Assembly: GCA_002699145.1 (NCBI GenBank)
Contig: PABK01000039.1
Coordinates: 1-50,032, forward strand
Length of the DNA stretch: 50,032 nt
From: Halioglobus sp.
GTDB lineage: Bacteria; Pseudomonadota; Gammaproteobacteria; Pseudomonadales; Halieaceae
Reading direction: 5' to 3'
Both the position numbers and the translations under genes were made by a program. The notes beneath the pieces were generated by a model. That model was given only the letters and a program-made list of their open reading frames with translations, searched no databases and had not been told where the DNA came from. Numbering within the stretch: position 1 is the first letter of the stretch; the number at the start of each line of letters is the position of its first letter. Positions 7,641-17,705 of the stretch are shown here, one piece after another.

Positions 7641-8072
7641 ATGAGCGACTACAGGACATTGACCCTCGCCGAGGTGAGCGTCGGCGACAAACTCGAGCCG
7701 GTGGATATCGATGTCACCACCGGGCTGGTGGTCTGCGGCGCGCTGGCGACCCGCGACTTCGAGCCGGTGCACCACGACAAGTCAGCGGCCCTGGCCACCG
7801 GCCTGCCGGACGTGTTCATGAACATCCTCACCAGCCAGGGACTGATGACGCGTTACGCCACGGACTGGTCCGGACCCGAGGCGGTGGTGCGCTCCATCGA
7901 CCTGAAGCTGGGCGCGCCCAACGTGCCGGGCATGGTCATGACCATGAGCGGCGAGGTCAGCGCCGTGGACAGCGACAGCGGTGTGGTGGACATCAACGTA
8001 TTGGGTGAGAACAACATCTGGGGCATGCATATGCAGGGCACCGTTCAACTGGCATTGCCGAGGGAGGGCTAG
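7641..8072 (+). CDS. MaoC-family enoyl-CoA hydratase (ChsH1-like)
   Basis: A 143-residue single hot-dog domain. The hydratase motif D39-F-E-P-V-H44 lies in ATRDFEPVHHD, followed by LPDVFMNILTSQGLMTRYATDW. The ATG at 7641 has AAGGAG 9-14 bases upstream, and the longer open frame upstream is a shadow of the preceding gene. By analogy with ChsH1 it supplies the catalytic half of a hydratase completed by the MaoC domain at 6667. It would add water to the unsaturated side-chain CoA ester before aldol cleavage. The stop lies four bases before the aldolase start. Confidence 0.9.
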   Translation: MSDYRTLTLAEVSVGDKLEPVDIDVTTGLVVCGALATRDFEPVHHDKSAALATGLPDVFMNILTSQGLMTRYATDWSGPEAVVRSIDLKLGAPNVPGMVMTMSGEVSAVDSDSGVVDINVLGENNIWGMHMQGTVQLALPREG

Positions 8073-8075
8073 ACC

Positions 8076-9251
8076 GTGGTGGCAAATGTGAAGGACAAGG
8101 CGGTCATCGTCGGCGTCGGCAATACCAGGTTCTCCAAGGAGTCCGGCGTGTCCGAGCTCAACCTCGCGGTGCAGGCCGTCAAGGCCGCCTGTGACGACGC
8201 GGGCCTGCACCCCAGCGCGATCGATGGCTTCGCCACGTTTACCATGGACGCCAACGACGAGATCGAGGTCGCGCGCACCCTGGGCGTCGGCGACATCACC
8301 TTCTGGGGGCGCTCCCACTACGGCGGCGGCGCCGCCACCGGCAGCCTGCACCAGGCGGTGATGGCCGTGGCGACCGGCATGGCCGAGTGCGTGGCCGTGT
8401 TCCGCGCCCTCAACGGCCGCTCCGGCCACCGCTTCTCCGCCGGCGTCTCCGAGGGCGTGATGACCGCGGACATCATCCACTGGGGCTGGTACATGCCCTA
8501 CGGCCTGCTGACCCCGGCCAGCTGGGTGGCGATGTTCACGCAGCGCTGGATGGAACTGACCAGCGTCACCAAGGACGCGTTCTTCGAGGTGGCCCACGCC
8601 ACCCGCGAGTACGCGGTCAACAACCCGAACGCATTTTTCTACCAGCGCCCGTTCGACCGCGCCGAATACGATGCGGCGCGCATGATCTGCGACCCGCTGC
8701 AGCTGTTCGACTGCTGCCAGGAGAGCGACGGCGCCTCCTGTGTCATCGTCACCACCCCGGAACGCGCACGCGACCTGAAGCAGCCCGGCGTCAGCGTGCG
8801 CGGCGTCGCCCAGGCGGCCGCCGCGGACCAGGAGCAGATGACCTCGTTCTACCGCGAGGAATTCGCCGCCATCCCGGAAATGGAGATCGCGGCGAGAAAC
8901 TGCTACGAAATGGCGGACCTGACGCCGGACGATATCGACGCGGCGGTCATCTACGACGCCTTCTCCCCGATCGTCCTGTGGCAGCTCGAGGCGTGGAATT
9001 TCTGCGGCTTCGGCGAATCCGGCGACTTCGTGCTCGACGGCGCCCTGCGCCCGGACGGCAGGCTGCCGACCAATACCCACGGCGGGCAGCTATCGGAAGC
9101 CTACATCCACGGCGTCAACGGCATCGTGGAGGCGACCAGGCTGGTACGCGGCTCCTCGCTCAACCAGCCCGCCAAGGACGTCAACCACGCCCTGGTCACC
9201 TCCGGCGTCGGCATTCCCACCGGTGGCGCGCTGCTGGGCAAGCTGGACTAG
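8076..9251 (+). CDS. Thiolase-fold steroid aldolase (Ltp2/Sal1-like)
   Basis: A 391-residue member of the SCP-x/lipid-transfer thiolase family. It is not a true thiolase: the nucleophilic cysteine position reads HYGGGAATG (residues 81-89), and the C-terminal Cys motif is absent. Y293 in IYDAFSP and Y343 in SEAYIHG sit where two catalytic tyrosines were reported for actinobacterial Ltp2 (from memory). Known Ltp2 and Sal1 perform retro-aldol release of a C2/C3 unit from 17-hydroxy-steroid CoA esters and need a DUF35 partner, here the protein at 6667. The start is GTG (8076) after AGGGAGG; no nearby ATG exists. Confidence 0.9.
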   Translation: MVANVKDKAVIVGVGNTRFSKESGVSELNLAVQAVKAACDDAGLHPSAIDGFATFTMDANDEIEVARTLGVGDITFWGRSHYGGGAATGSLHQAVMAVATGMAECVAVFRALNGRSGHRFSAGVSEGVMTADIIHWGWYMPYGLLTPASWVAMFTQRWMELTSVTKDAFFEVAHATREYAVNNPNAFFYQRPFDRAEYDAARMICDPLQLFDCCQESDGASCVIVTTPERARDLKQPGVSVRGVAQAAAADQEQMTSFYREEFAAIPEMEIAARNCYEMADLTPDDIDAAVIYDAFSPIVLWQLEAWNFCGFGESGDFVLDGALRPDGRLPTNTHGGQLSEAYIHGVNGIVEATRLVRGSSLNQPAKDVNHALVTSGVGIPTGGALLGKLD

Positions 9252-9343
9252 TCCCGCCGCGCGCACATCCTCGACCCGCCGGCGTTGTCACGTCCGGCGC
9301 AGGGGTGTGGCCGCCCGACAGGCCGGCCCGGGCCAGGCATGCA

Positions 9344-9361
9344 CTGTCACAATACTTTCAC
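9344..9361 (+). promoter_or_regulatory. PHO box upstream of phoX
   Basis: CTGTCAC-AATA-CTTTCAC: two seven-base units 11 bases apart, the PhoB-binding arrangement (consensus unit CTGTCAT). Eleven bases after it, TAGGCT (9373-9378) fits the TAnnnT -10 expected when PhoB replaces the -35 contact. The ATG follows at 9412. Confidence 0.75.
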
Positions 9362-9411
9362 GGCGCAGGTGCTAGGCTGGGTGCGCCCGCACACCCGAGC
9401 GCCGCACGCCC

Positions 9412-11238
9412 ATGAGTGAACATTTCAGCACCCTCAGCCAACGCTTCCTGCGCCGGCGTACCCTGCTCAAGACCGCTGGCCTGGCCGGCGCGGGCGCCCT
9501 GCTGCCGCGGCTGGCGCGCGCCGGGACCCCGCTGGTGGGTTTCGCCGCCCTGCCCAACGCCCTGTCAGACACCCACGCCGTCGCCGCCGGCTACACGGCA
9601 CGGGTGCTGATTCGCTGGGGCGACGGCCTCGACGGCAGCGACGCGCCGCGCTTCCCGCTGGACGCGCGGCAGCAGGAAACCCGCTTCGGCTGCAACAACG
9701 ATTTCATCGCGTATACCCCCCTGGAGGGCAGCCGCCGGGGCCTGCTGGGCGTCAACCACGAATACCCGGTGGGGCACCTCATGTACCCGGGCTTCAACAG
9801 CGAAAAAAAGGCCCGGGCCGGTGCGACGGCAGCGCAGGCCGCGCTCGAGATGGCCGCGGTGGGGCACTCGGTGCTGGAGATAGCACGCCGCGGGGACAGC
9901 TGGCAGCCGGTCGCGGACAGCGCATACGCACGGCGCATCGACGCCAATACGCCCATGGGACTGTCCGGGCCCGCGGCGGGACACGCGCGCATGCAGACCC
10001 CGGATGACCCGCAGGGTACGCGCGTCAGGGGAACGCTGGGCTGCTGCTCCGGCGGCAAGACTCCCTGGGGCACGGTGCTGATCGCCGAGGAGAACGTGGG
10101 CGACTATTTTACCGGCGCGTCGGACAACCTCCTGGCCTGCGACGATCCGCAGGATGTCTACCGCGGCTGGGCCAGGGCCCAGACGCGCTTCGACCTGGCG
10201 GCACAGCCCAACGAACTGAACCGCTTCGGCTGGGTCGTGGAGTACGACCCGGTCGATCCCGCGAGCGCCCCGGTCAAGCACACCGCCCTCGGTCGCTTCG
10301 AGCACGAGGGAGCCACCGTGGTGTACCGTGAGGGCGCGCCGCTGGTCGTGTACAGCGGCGACGACAGCGAAAACCAGTTTGTCTATCGCTACGTGTCGGA
10401 GGGCGTCTACGAGCCGGACCGGGGCGCGCGCAACAGCGAGTTACTCCGCCGGGGCACCCTGTATTGCGCCCGCTTCGCAGACGACGGCAGCGGGCGCTGG
10501 CTGCCGCTGGTGCACGGCAGCGGGCCACTGCACGAAAAAAACGGCTTTGCCAGCCAGGCGGACGTGGTGATCGACGCGCGCCGCGCCGCCGCGCTGCTGG
10601 GCGCCACGCCGATGGACCGCCCCGAGGGCATCGCGGTCAGCCCGCGCAGCGCGCGCGCCTGCATCGCCCTGACCAAGAACAAGGACAAGGCCGGCGCGAA
10701 CGGCGCCAATCCACGGCGACGCAACGCCGCCGGCCACATTCTCGAAATCACCGCACCCGGCGGCGCTGCCGCGGCGCGACACTGGGAAGATACGTTTACC
10801 TGGGACCTGTTGCTGCAGGCAGGTGACCCGGACGGGCCCGGCGAGGGTCGCGGCGTCTACGGCGGCGCCGTGCCCGCCGGAGCCTGGCTGGCCAACCCGG
10901 ACAACCTCGTTTTCGATCCGCGCGGCAGGCTGTGGATCGCGACGGACGGCATGCAGGACTTCGGCGCGGCAGACGGCCTGTGGTGCGCCCCCGCGACAGG
11001 CGGCTCGCGCGCCCTGCCCCACCGCTTCCTGCGTTGCCCGCGCGGCGCCGAATTGTGCGGCCCGGAATTCACGCCCGACGGACAGACCCTGTTCGTGGCG
11101 ATACAGCACCCGGCAAAAGAAGCGGGCAGTCATTTCGACCGTCCCTCGACCCGCTGGCCGGACTTCGATGAGCATCTTCCGCCGCGCTCCGCCGTGCTGG
11201 CGATCACCCGCGACGGCGGCGGGTTGATCGGCGACTAG
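9412..11238 (+). CDS. phoX: PhoX-family alkaline phosphatase (DUF839)
   Basis: A 608-residue exported phosphatase. The N-terminus has a Tat signal (R-R-R-T-L-L-K at 14-20, then a hydrophobic alanine/glycine run and ARAG cleavage region). RWGDGLDG, FGCNNDFIAY and ALTKN (C-terminal half) fit PhoX proteins, which are Ca/Fe-dependent periplasmic monoesterases folded in the cytoplasm before Tat export. PhoX releases phosphate from many organic phosphates. A PHO box upstream and the phytase and TonB receptor downstream support phosphate-starvation control. A GC hairpin follows the stop. The family is well recognised; the exact substrate range is not. Confidence 0.88.
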   Translation: MSEHFSTLSQRFLRRRTLLKTAGLAGAGALLPRLARAGTPLVGFAALPNALSDTHAVAAGYTARVLIRWGDGLDGSDAPRFPLDARQQETRFGCNNDFIAYTPLEGSRRGLLGVNHEYPVGHLMYPGFNSEKKARAGATAAQAALEMAAVGHSVLEIARRGDSWQPVADSAYARRIDANTPMGLSGPAAGHARMQTPDDPQGTRVRGTLGCCSGGKTPWGTVLIAEENVGDYFTGASDNLLACDDPQDVYRGWARAQTRFDLAAQPNELNRFGWVVEYDPVDPASAPVKHTALGRFEHEGATVVYREGAPLVVYSGDDSENQFVYRYVSEGVYEPDRGARNSELLRRGTLYCARFADDGSGRWLPLVHGSGPLHEKNGFASQADVVIDARRAAALLGATPMDRPEGIAVSPRSARACIALTKNKDKAGANGANPRRRNAAGHILEITAPGGAAAARHWEDTFTWDLLLQAGDPDGPGEGRGVYGGAVPAGAWLANPDNLVFDPRGRLWIATDGMQDFGAADGLWCAPATGGSRALPHRFLRCPRGAELCGPEFTPDGQTLFVAIQHPAKEAGSHFDRPSTRWPDFDEHLPPRSAVLAITRDGGGLIGD

Positions 11239-11250
11239 GCGAATACCCCG

Positions 11251-11275
11251 GCGCGCCGCCGGCGCGCGATTTTCT
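11251..11275 (+). terminator. Possible terminator after phoX
   Basis: GCGCGCC (11251-11257), a three-base loop, GGCGCGC (11261-11267), then GATTTTCT. The stem is strong but the T run is short. It ends just where the next PHO-like repeats begin, so read-through from phoX is not excluded. Confidence 0.4.
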
Positions 11276-11302
11276 GTCACACCCCTGTAAGCAGAGTGTC
11301 AC
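11274..11302 (+). promoter_or_regulatory. Triple PHO-box repeat before the TonB receptor
   Basis: Three seven-base units at exact 11-base spacing: CTGTCAC (11274), CTGTAAG (11285) and GTGTCAC (11296). Ten bases after the last unit, TAGCGT (11313-11318) fits the TAnnnT -10 of Pho promoters. This implies PhoB control of the TonB receptor and phytase from their own promoter. Confidence 0.7.
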
Positions 11303-11377
11303 CTGGCGCTGATAGCGTGCCCCGCTTCTTCAAAAACAATATCTCGACCGCAAGAAGCACCACGGAGGAACCACCCA

Positions 11378-14191
11378 ATGAAACATAAGTGTCAAAAAAA
11401 TCGCCTGGCTGTCGCCACGTTCGCCGCCATCATGACCGTCTGCAGCAGCCAGGCGCTCGCGGCCCGGCTCGACGGCCGCGTGTCTGACAGCTCCGGCACC
11501 CGTTACCTCGGCGCGGCCATCGTCTCCATTCCCGAACTCAATCTCAGGACCACCACCGGCCGCGACGGGCGCTACGTTTTCGTGGACGTGCCCGAGGGCA
11601 ACTACACCCTGGTGGTCGACTATGTCGGTGCCGGACGCATCGAACAAACCGTCGTGGTCGGCGCCTCCGCGACAACACAGGACGTACGCCTGGGGGACGA
11701 CCTGCCGCCGATGGAAAACGTACTGGTGTACGGACAGCGTGCGCAGCAGGCCAGCGCGATCAACCAGCAGCGCGCCGCCAACAACATCACCAGCGTCATC
11801 ACCGCCAGCGAGGCGGGCGCCCTGCCCGACGCCAACATCGCCGAGGCGCTGCAGCGCGCACCCGGCGTGTTCATCGAACGCGACCAGGGCGAGGGTCGCT
11901 TCGTCGGCATACGCGGCCTGGCGCCCAGCCTGAACACCGTCAAGATCAATGGCATCAATGTGCCCGCGCCGGACAGCGACCAGCGCGCCGTGGCCCTGGA
12001 CGTCGTTCCCTCGGACCTGCTGGAAAACCTCGAAATCACCAAGACCTTCAGCCCGGACATGGACGGCGATTTCATCGGCGGCACCATCGACGTGAAAAGC
12101 CTCTCGGGTTTTGACCGCGACGGGCAGTTTTTCAGTGTTGCCGCCGAGGGCGGCTACAACGACCTGGTCGAGGAGTGGAGCCCCAAGCTGGACGGCACCT
12201 ACAGCAATATTTTCTCGGTTGGAGAGCAAGCTGACAGTCTCGCCATCGCCGCCTCCATCAGCTACCAGGACCGGGAGTTCGGCTCCGACAACCTGGAACA
12301 CGACGGCGGCTGGGCCGCCGCCGAGAGCAACGGCAACCTGTTCCCGGAAGAACCGGAGCTGCGCGACTACGCGATTACGCGTGAGCGCTTTGGCGCCGCC
12401 TTCAATGTCGACTGGCGGCCGACGGACAGCAGCGAGTACTACCTGCGCACCCTGTACAGTGATTTCGAAGACGACGAGACCCGCAACCGTATCGAGATCG
12501 AGCCCGACGAGGAGTCCGGCGACATCGGCAGCAACAGCGCCGAATTCGGCGAGGCCGGGTACACACGCAGTCTCAAGGACCGCAAGGAAACGCAGGAGAT
12601 CATCTCCGTGGCGCTGGGCGGCAGCAACCAGGTCGATGACTGGACACTGGACTACGCCGTCGGTTACAGCTACGCCGAGGAGGACGAGCCCAATCGCAGG
12701 GACACCGAGTTCTCGGGTCCCGACGCGCCGCTGTCCTACAGCAGGCTTGGCGACTATCCCAACTACCTGCTCGGCGCCGCCGCCTACGACCCGGAGAATT
12801 TCGAACTGGGTGAGGTCGTGGTGGAGAACAACACGGTGGAGGACGACGAGTACAGTTTCGAATTCAACGCCGCGCGCCAGCTGAGCTTCGGCAAGAACCC
12901 GGGCGAGATCAAGTTCGGCGGCAAGGTGCGTTCCCGCGAGAAGGAACGCGAATCCGATATCGACGTCTACGACGAGTTCGGCGACAACCCGCCCAGCGCC
13001 GCGATGTTCGCCGGCGGCAACGCGGACTACGATCTCAGGGACTTCGGTTTCACGCTCCGGCGCGGCGCCCTGCGCGAGTTCGTGCGCGGACTGACCGGGG
13101 ACAACCTGAACGCCGAGGCTTCGCTGACCGAATCCACCGTCGGCGACTACAACATCCAGGAAGATGTCTACGCCGCCTACGCCATGGCCACCGTGGATTT
13201 CGATAGCGTCACGGTCATCGGCGGCGTGCGCTACGAACTGACCGAATTCGAATCCCAGGGCGCACTGGGCACGGTTTACGAAAGCGATACCCTGGACATC
13301 GAGGACAGCGGCTTCGGCAAGAGCAAGCAGGATGGCGACTACGATCACGTCCTGCCCAGCCTGATGGTGCGCTGGGATTACAGCGAGAACGTGGTGCTGC
13401 GCGCCGCGGCCAGCCAGACACTGGCGCGGCCCAGCTTTGGCGCCATCAACCCCTCTTCCCTGGCGGAAATCGAGGAAGAGGACGGCGAGACGGAACTGCA
13501 GATCGAGGACCTGGGCAACCCGGATATCGACCCCTACGAATCCATCAACCTGGACCTCTCGGCGGAATGGTATCCCGCGGGCGACATCGGCGTATTGTCC
13601 GCGGGCCTGTTCTACAAGGATATCGAGGACTACATCGCCCAGGCCAACGTGGCCGGCAGCCTCGATGTCACACAGTGGACGAGCCTGGTGGGACTCACCC
13701 CTGGCGATATCGACGACGCCGATGTGCTGCAGTACATCAACGGCGACGACGCCGAGGTGCTGGGGATCGAACTGGCCTGGTACCGCTCCTTCGAAAACGG
13801 CTTCCTGGTGGGCGCCAACGCGACGTTCACCGATACGGACGCCAGCTTCGGCAGCCGCGACGTGGACCTGCCGGGCTCCTCAGATGAACTGGGCAACCTC
13901 ATCCTGGGCTACGACAACCACGGCCTGCAGGCGCGCGTCGCGCTCAGCTACAAGTCCGAGGCGCTGTCGGTGGTCGGTGGCGACAGCAGCGAGGACGTGT
14001 ACGAGGACGAGCACACCCAGGTTGACGCCAGTATCGCCTATGACATCATGGACGGCATCCAGGTCTACTTCGAGGGTGTCAACCTGACCGACGAACAGCG
14101 CTTTTTCTACCAGGGCAACGATCGCTACAACTGGCAGTACGAGGAGTACGGTCGCACCTACGTGATCGGCTTCCGCATCGTCAACCTGTGA
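11378..14191 (+). CDS. TonB-dependent receptor, likely organophosphate uptake
   Basis: A 937-residue outer-membrane receptor. It has a signal peptide of about 28 residues (cleavage after ALA) and a carboxypeptidase-regulatory-like beta domain at 31-105 (GTRYLGAAIVSIPEL, GRYVFVDVPEGNYTLVV). A TonB-box-like ENVLVYG at 113-119 is followed by a plug with LPDANIAEALQRAPGVFIERDQGEGRFVGIRG (about 148-180). The long beta barrel ends in GRTYVIGFRIVNL. It belongs to the Xanthomonas/Caulobacter-type receptors. The phytase gene overlaps its stop (TGATG), and PHO-like repeats precede it. I infer uptake of phytate, its breakdown products or another phosphate ester or metal complex during phosphate limitation. 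Confidence 0.9.
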   Translation: MKHKCQKNRLAVATFAAIMTVCSSQALAARLDGRVSDSSGTRYLGAAIVSIPELNLRTTTGRDGRYVFVDVPEGNYTLVVDYVGAGRIEQTVVVGASATTQDVRLGDDLPPMENVLVYGQRAQQASAINQQRAANNITSVITASEAGALPDANIAEALQRAPGVFIERDQGEGRFVGIRGLAPSLNTVKINGINVPAPDSDQRAVALDVVPSDLLENLEITKTFSPDMDGDFIGGTIDVKSLSGFDRDGQFFSVAAEGGYNDLVEEWSPKLDGTYSNIFSVGEQADSLAIAASISYQDREFGSDNLEHDGGWAAAESNGNLFPEEPELRDYAITRERFGAAFNVDWRPTDSSEYYLRTLYSDFEDDETRNRIEIEPDEESGDIGSNSAEFGEAGYTRSLKDRKETQEIISVALGGSNQVDDWTLDYAVGYSYAEEDEPNRRDTEFSGPDAPLSYSRLGDYPNYLLGAAAYDPENFELGEVVVENNTVEDDEYSFEFNAARQLSFGKNPGEIKFGGKVRSREKERESDIDVYDEFGDNPPSAAMFAGGNADYDLRDFGFTLRRGALREFVRGLTGDNLNAEASLTESTVGDYNIQEDVYAAYAMATVDFDSVTVIGGVRYELTEFESQGALGTVYESDTLDIEDSGFGKSKQDGDYDHVLPSLMVRWDYSENVVLRAAASQTLARPSFGAINPSSLAEIEEEDGETELQIEDLGNPDIDPYESINLDLSAEWYPAGDIGVLSAGLFYKDIEDYIAQANVAGSLDVTQWTSLVGLTPGDIDDADVLQYINGDDAEVLGIELAWYRSFENGFLVGANATFTDTDASFGSRDVDLPGSSDELGNLILGYDNHGLQARVALSYKSEALSVVGGDSSEDVYEDEHTQVDASIAYDIMDGIQVYFEGVNLTDEQRFFYQGNDRYNWQYEEYGRTYVIGFRIVNL

Positions 14192-15720
14192 TGTCGGCAC
14201 ACTGGACGCTGCCCGGGTCCCTGCTCCTGGGCTGCGCGCTCAGCCTGGCCTGCCAGGCAGGTCCGCAGCCGGCGGCGCTGCCCACGGCGAGCGTCGACGA
14301 GGACAGCAACACGCTGACGGTGACGCTCCCCGGGGGCGCGGGCAGTGCGACCAGCGCCAGCCACTCCCTGGGCGCGCAGGTGCTGGACGGGAGTTGCGTC
14401 GGCCGCGTCGAGGGGCAGGACTACGTGTTCGTCTTCGCCGACGGCGGCTACCTCGCGCAGTGGCGTATCGACCCCGCGGACGCCTCCGTCAGCCTCGTGC
14501 GAGACCTGCCCGGCACACTGGAAGTGGAGGCCTGCGTGGTCAGCGGCCACAGCCTGTACCTGTTATCGGAGGATTCCGGCCTGTGGCGCCACGGGGCCCA
14601 CCCTGAGTCCGATCCGCAGCGACAACTGGTCGAGCCGCTGCAACCGCACGGGCGCATACCCCCGGGCACCGAGGACCTGGCCCTGGTCGACGGCGTACTC
14701 GTCGCAGGCCAGGTGAGGGTACAGCTGCAGGCGGAACCGCCCAGCGCGACCCGCGTGTTGCCGCTGGTCGCGCCCAGCGGCGAAACCGAACCCGTGCGGC
14801 ACCGCGGCGACGCCGCCGACGACGCCGCGATCTGGCGCAACGCGCGCGATCCCGCCCGCAGTCTCATCCTCGCCGCCGACAAACGCTTTGGCCTGCGCGT
14901 ATACGACCTCAGCGGCAGCGAGGTGGACAACCTGCCTGTCGGGCGCCTGAACAACGTCGACCTGCGCGAGTTGCAGGGACACGATCGGCTGGCCGCCATC
15001 GCCGCGGGCTCCAACCGCACCCACCGCAGCATCAGCCTGTTCGCGATCGGCCACGACGGCAGCCTGCGACACCTGGCCCAGGACGAGATCGCCACCGGCC
15101 TGGACGACCCCTACGGGCTGTGCATGTACCGCGACGCACGCGGGCTGTTCGTGTTCGTCAATGACAAGGACGGCCGCTTCCAGCAATGGCGGCTGGCGCT
15201 CGCGGGCGAGTCTGTCGACGCGCGCCTGGTGCGCGAGTTTTCCAGCGGCGACCAGCCGGAGGGCTGCGCCGGGGACGACCACCACGGGCGCCTGTTTTTC
15301 GGCGTCGAGGACCATGGACTGAAAGCCCTGCAGGCCGATACGGATGGCGAGCCGGAGATCAGCATGCTCGCCGCGGCGGATGAGCGCACACTCTACGCCG
15401 ACGTCGAGGGTATGGACCTGTACCGCGCGGGAGACGGGGGTTACCTGGTGGTATCCAGCCAGGGAGACAACAGTTACGCGGTGTTCGAACGCCTGCCCCC
15501 GCACCGCTACCGCGGCAGTTTCCGCATCGGCGCGAATGCCGCCCTGGGGATAGATGGCGCCTCGGAAACGGACGGGCTGAGCGTACACGCAGGCCACTTC
15601 GGCGACGCCTACCCCGCGGGCATACTGGTGGTGCAGGACGGGCACAACGTCGCGCCCCCCGAGCCGCAGAACTTCAAGCTCGTCGACTGGCGGGACGTGG
15701 CGCGCGCCCTGGGCCTGTAG
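14191..15720 (+). CDS. Beta-propeller phytase (3-phytase)
   Basis: A 509-residue exported phytase. The family signature is clear: GDAADDAAIWRNARDPARSL with AADKRFGLRVYDL, GLDDPYGLCMY, and a C-terminal DGHNVAPPEPQNFKLVDW. Beta-propeller phytases are calcium-dependent six-bladed enzymes that strip phosphate from inositol hexakisphosphate. The first 150 residues form an extra domain upstream of the propeller core, which is common in proteobacterial forms. The N-terminus has a hydrophobic signal with cysteines at LLLGC and LSLAC, so a lipid anchor is possible but neither lipobox is ideal. The ATG overlaps the receptor's TGA by one base. The pairing of such a phytase with a TonB receptor is known from other Proteobacteria. 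Confidence 0.9.
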   Translation: MSAHWTLPGSLLLGCALSLACQAGPQPAALPTASVDEDSNTLTVTLPGGAGSATSASHSLGAQVLDGSCVGRVEGQDYVFVFADGGYLAQWRIDPADASVSLVRDLPGTLEVEACVVSGHSLYLLSEDSGLWRHGAHPESDPQRQLVEPLQPHGRIPPGTEDLALVDGVLVAGQVRVQLQAEPPSATRVLPLVAPSGETEPVRHRGDAADDAAIWRNARDPARSLILAADKRFGLRVYDLSGSEVDNLPVGRLNNVDLRELQGHDRLAAIAAGSNRTHRSISLFAIGHDGSLRHLAQDEIATGLDDPYGLCMYRDARGLFVFVNDKDGRFQQWRLALAGESVDARLVREFSSGDQPEGCAGDDHHGRLFFGVEDHGLKALQADTDGEPEISMLAAADERTLYADVEGMDLYRAGDGGYLVVSSQGDNSYAVFERLPPHRYRGSFRIGANAALGIDGASETDGLSVHAGHFGDAYPAGILVVQDGHNVAPPEPQNFKLVDWRDVARALGL

Positions 15721-15737
15721 GCCGCTATTTTCGGCCG

Positions 15738-16205
15738 CTACATGTAGATGATGATGAGCTCGTAGATCAACACCGGCCGCTCGTCCTGCCCGACGATGTG
15801 GATGTGCTGCTCCTGGGTGACGATGGTGCCCTTGGGCGATTCGGTAACCTCCTTGACCCGGCTGCGCATGTGCAACCTGCTGCCCGCCGGCACGGGGCCG
15901 GTAAAGCGCAGCTTGTTGGAGCCGTAGTTGACGATCGCGTTGTAACCGGTGATCTCGAAAGTAGGCGTTCCCTTCATCCGCGGCATCATCACCAGGGTCA
16001 TGAAGCCGTGGGCGATGGTCGTGCCGAAGGGCCCCTCCTGTTTCGAACGTTCCACGTCCACGTGGATCCAGTTGTGGTCGCCGGTGAGGTCGGCGAACTG
16101 GTTGATCAGTTCCTGGGTGATCTCGAACTCGTCACTCCAGGCACCGAATTCCTCCGAGACCAGTTCCTGCATGGCCTCGATATCGTTGTACTGATACTGC
16201 TTCAT
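15738..16205 (-). CDS. MaoC-family dehydratase
   Basis: A 155-residue single hot-dog protein of the R-specific enoyl-CoA hydratase type. It carries FADLTGDHNWIHVD (the Asp-x4-His hydratase motif), TIAHGFMTLVMMPRM, and NYGSNKLRFTGPVPAGSRL. I use the ATG at 16205; a longer frame upstream adds 90 residues unlike the family. It is convergent with the phytase gene and divergent from the thiolase at 16478 across 272 bases. It probably hydrates an enoyl-CoA in the same degradation programme as the thiolase, though NodN-like relatives of unknown substrate exist. Confidence 0.85.
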   Translation of the reverse strand: MKQYQYNDIEAMQELVSEEFGAWSDEFEITQELINQFADLTGDHNWIHVDVERSKQEGPFGTTIAHGFMTLVMMPRMKGTPTFEITGYNAIVNYGSNKLRFTGPVPAGSRLHMRSRVKEVTESPKGTIVTQEQHIHIVGQDERPVLIYELIIIYM

Positions 16206-16408
16206 AACACCTATCCTCTGTACCTGCTGCTTGGGCGGCGCTACATGGTACAGGCTCGGCGTGCGCCCAACCAATCGCAAACTGGCACAATCAGCTATAC
16301 CACCTGCTTGTTCTCCGCCGGTCGAATTTGTCTCGATCGAGCCGGAACCGGCACAATATGCGCCCGAACTCCGGCGCAGCTGGGGGATACACGCCCCCGC
16401 CTGTCCAG

Positions 16409-16414
16409 TACACT
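16409..16414 (+). promoter_or_regulatory. Candidate -10 element (TACACT)
   Basis: TACACT lies 63 bases before the thiolase ATG, without a good -35. The same hexamer appears before the genes at 30722, 48978 and (minus strand) 47867. An alternative nearby is TTGTCT (16328) with CACAAT (16352), 18-base spacer. Confidence 0.3.
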
Positions 16415-16465
16415 GGAGCGCCGCCACATACCTGGACGCCCGCTTTGCCAATGGGCGCCCGCTAG

Positions 16466-17653
<1,188 letters not shown>

Positions 17654-17705
17654 TTATCACGGCCCGCGCCGCGGGCCACCGCTTTCGTCTGACAGGAGAA
17701 TATTC

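Noticed and set aside
8076-9251. Annotation as an ordinary acetyl-CoA acetyltransferase
   Set aside because: The nucleophilic cysteine and the C-terminal cysteine motif are missing, and the Ltp2-type tyrosines and DUF35 partner are present, so an aldolase fits better.
11330-13348. A 672-codon minus-strand frame opposite the TonB receptor
   Set aside because: No recognisable motifs or start context; the plus-strand receptor is full-length and unmistakable.
15719-15737. GGCCG/CGGCC hairpin between the phytase and MaoC genes as a terminator
   Set aside because: The stem is only five bases with a seven-base loop and no T run on the proper side.
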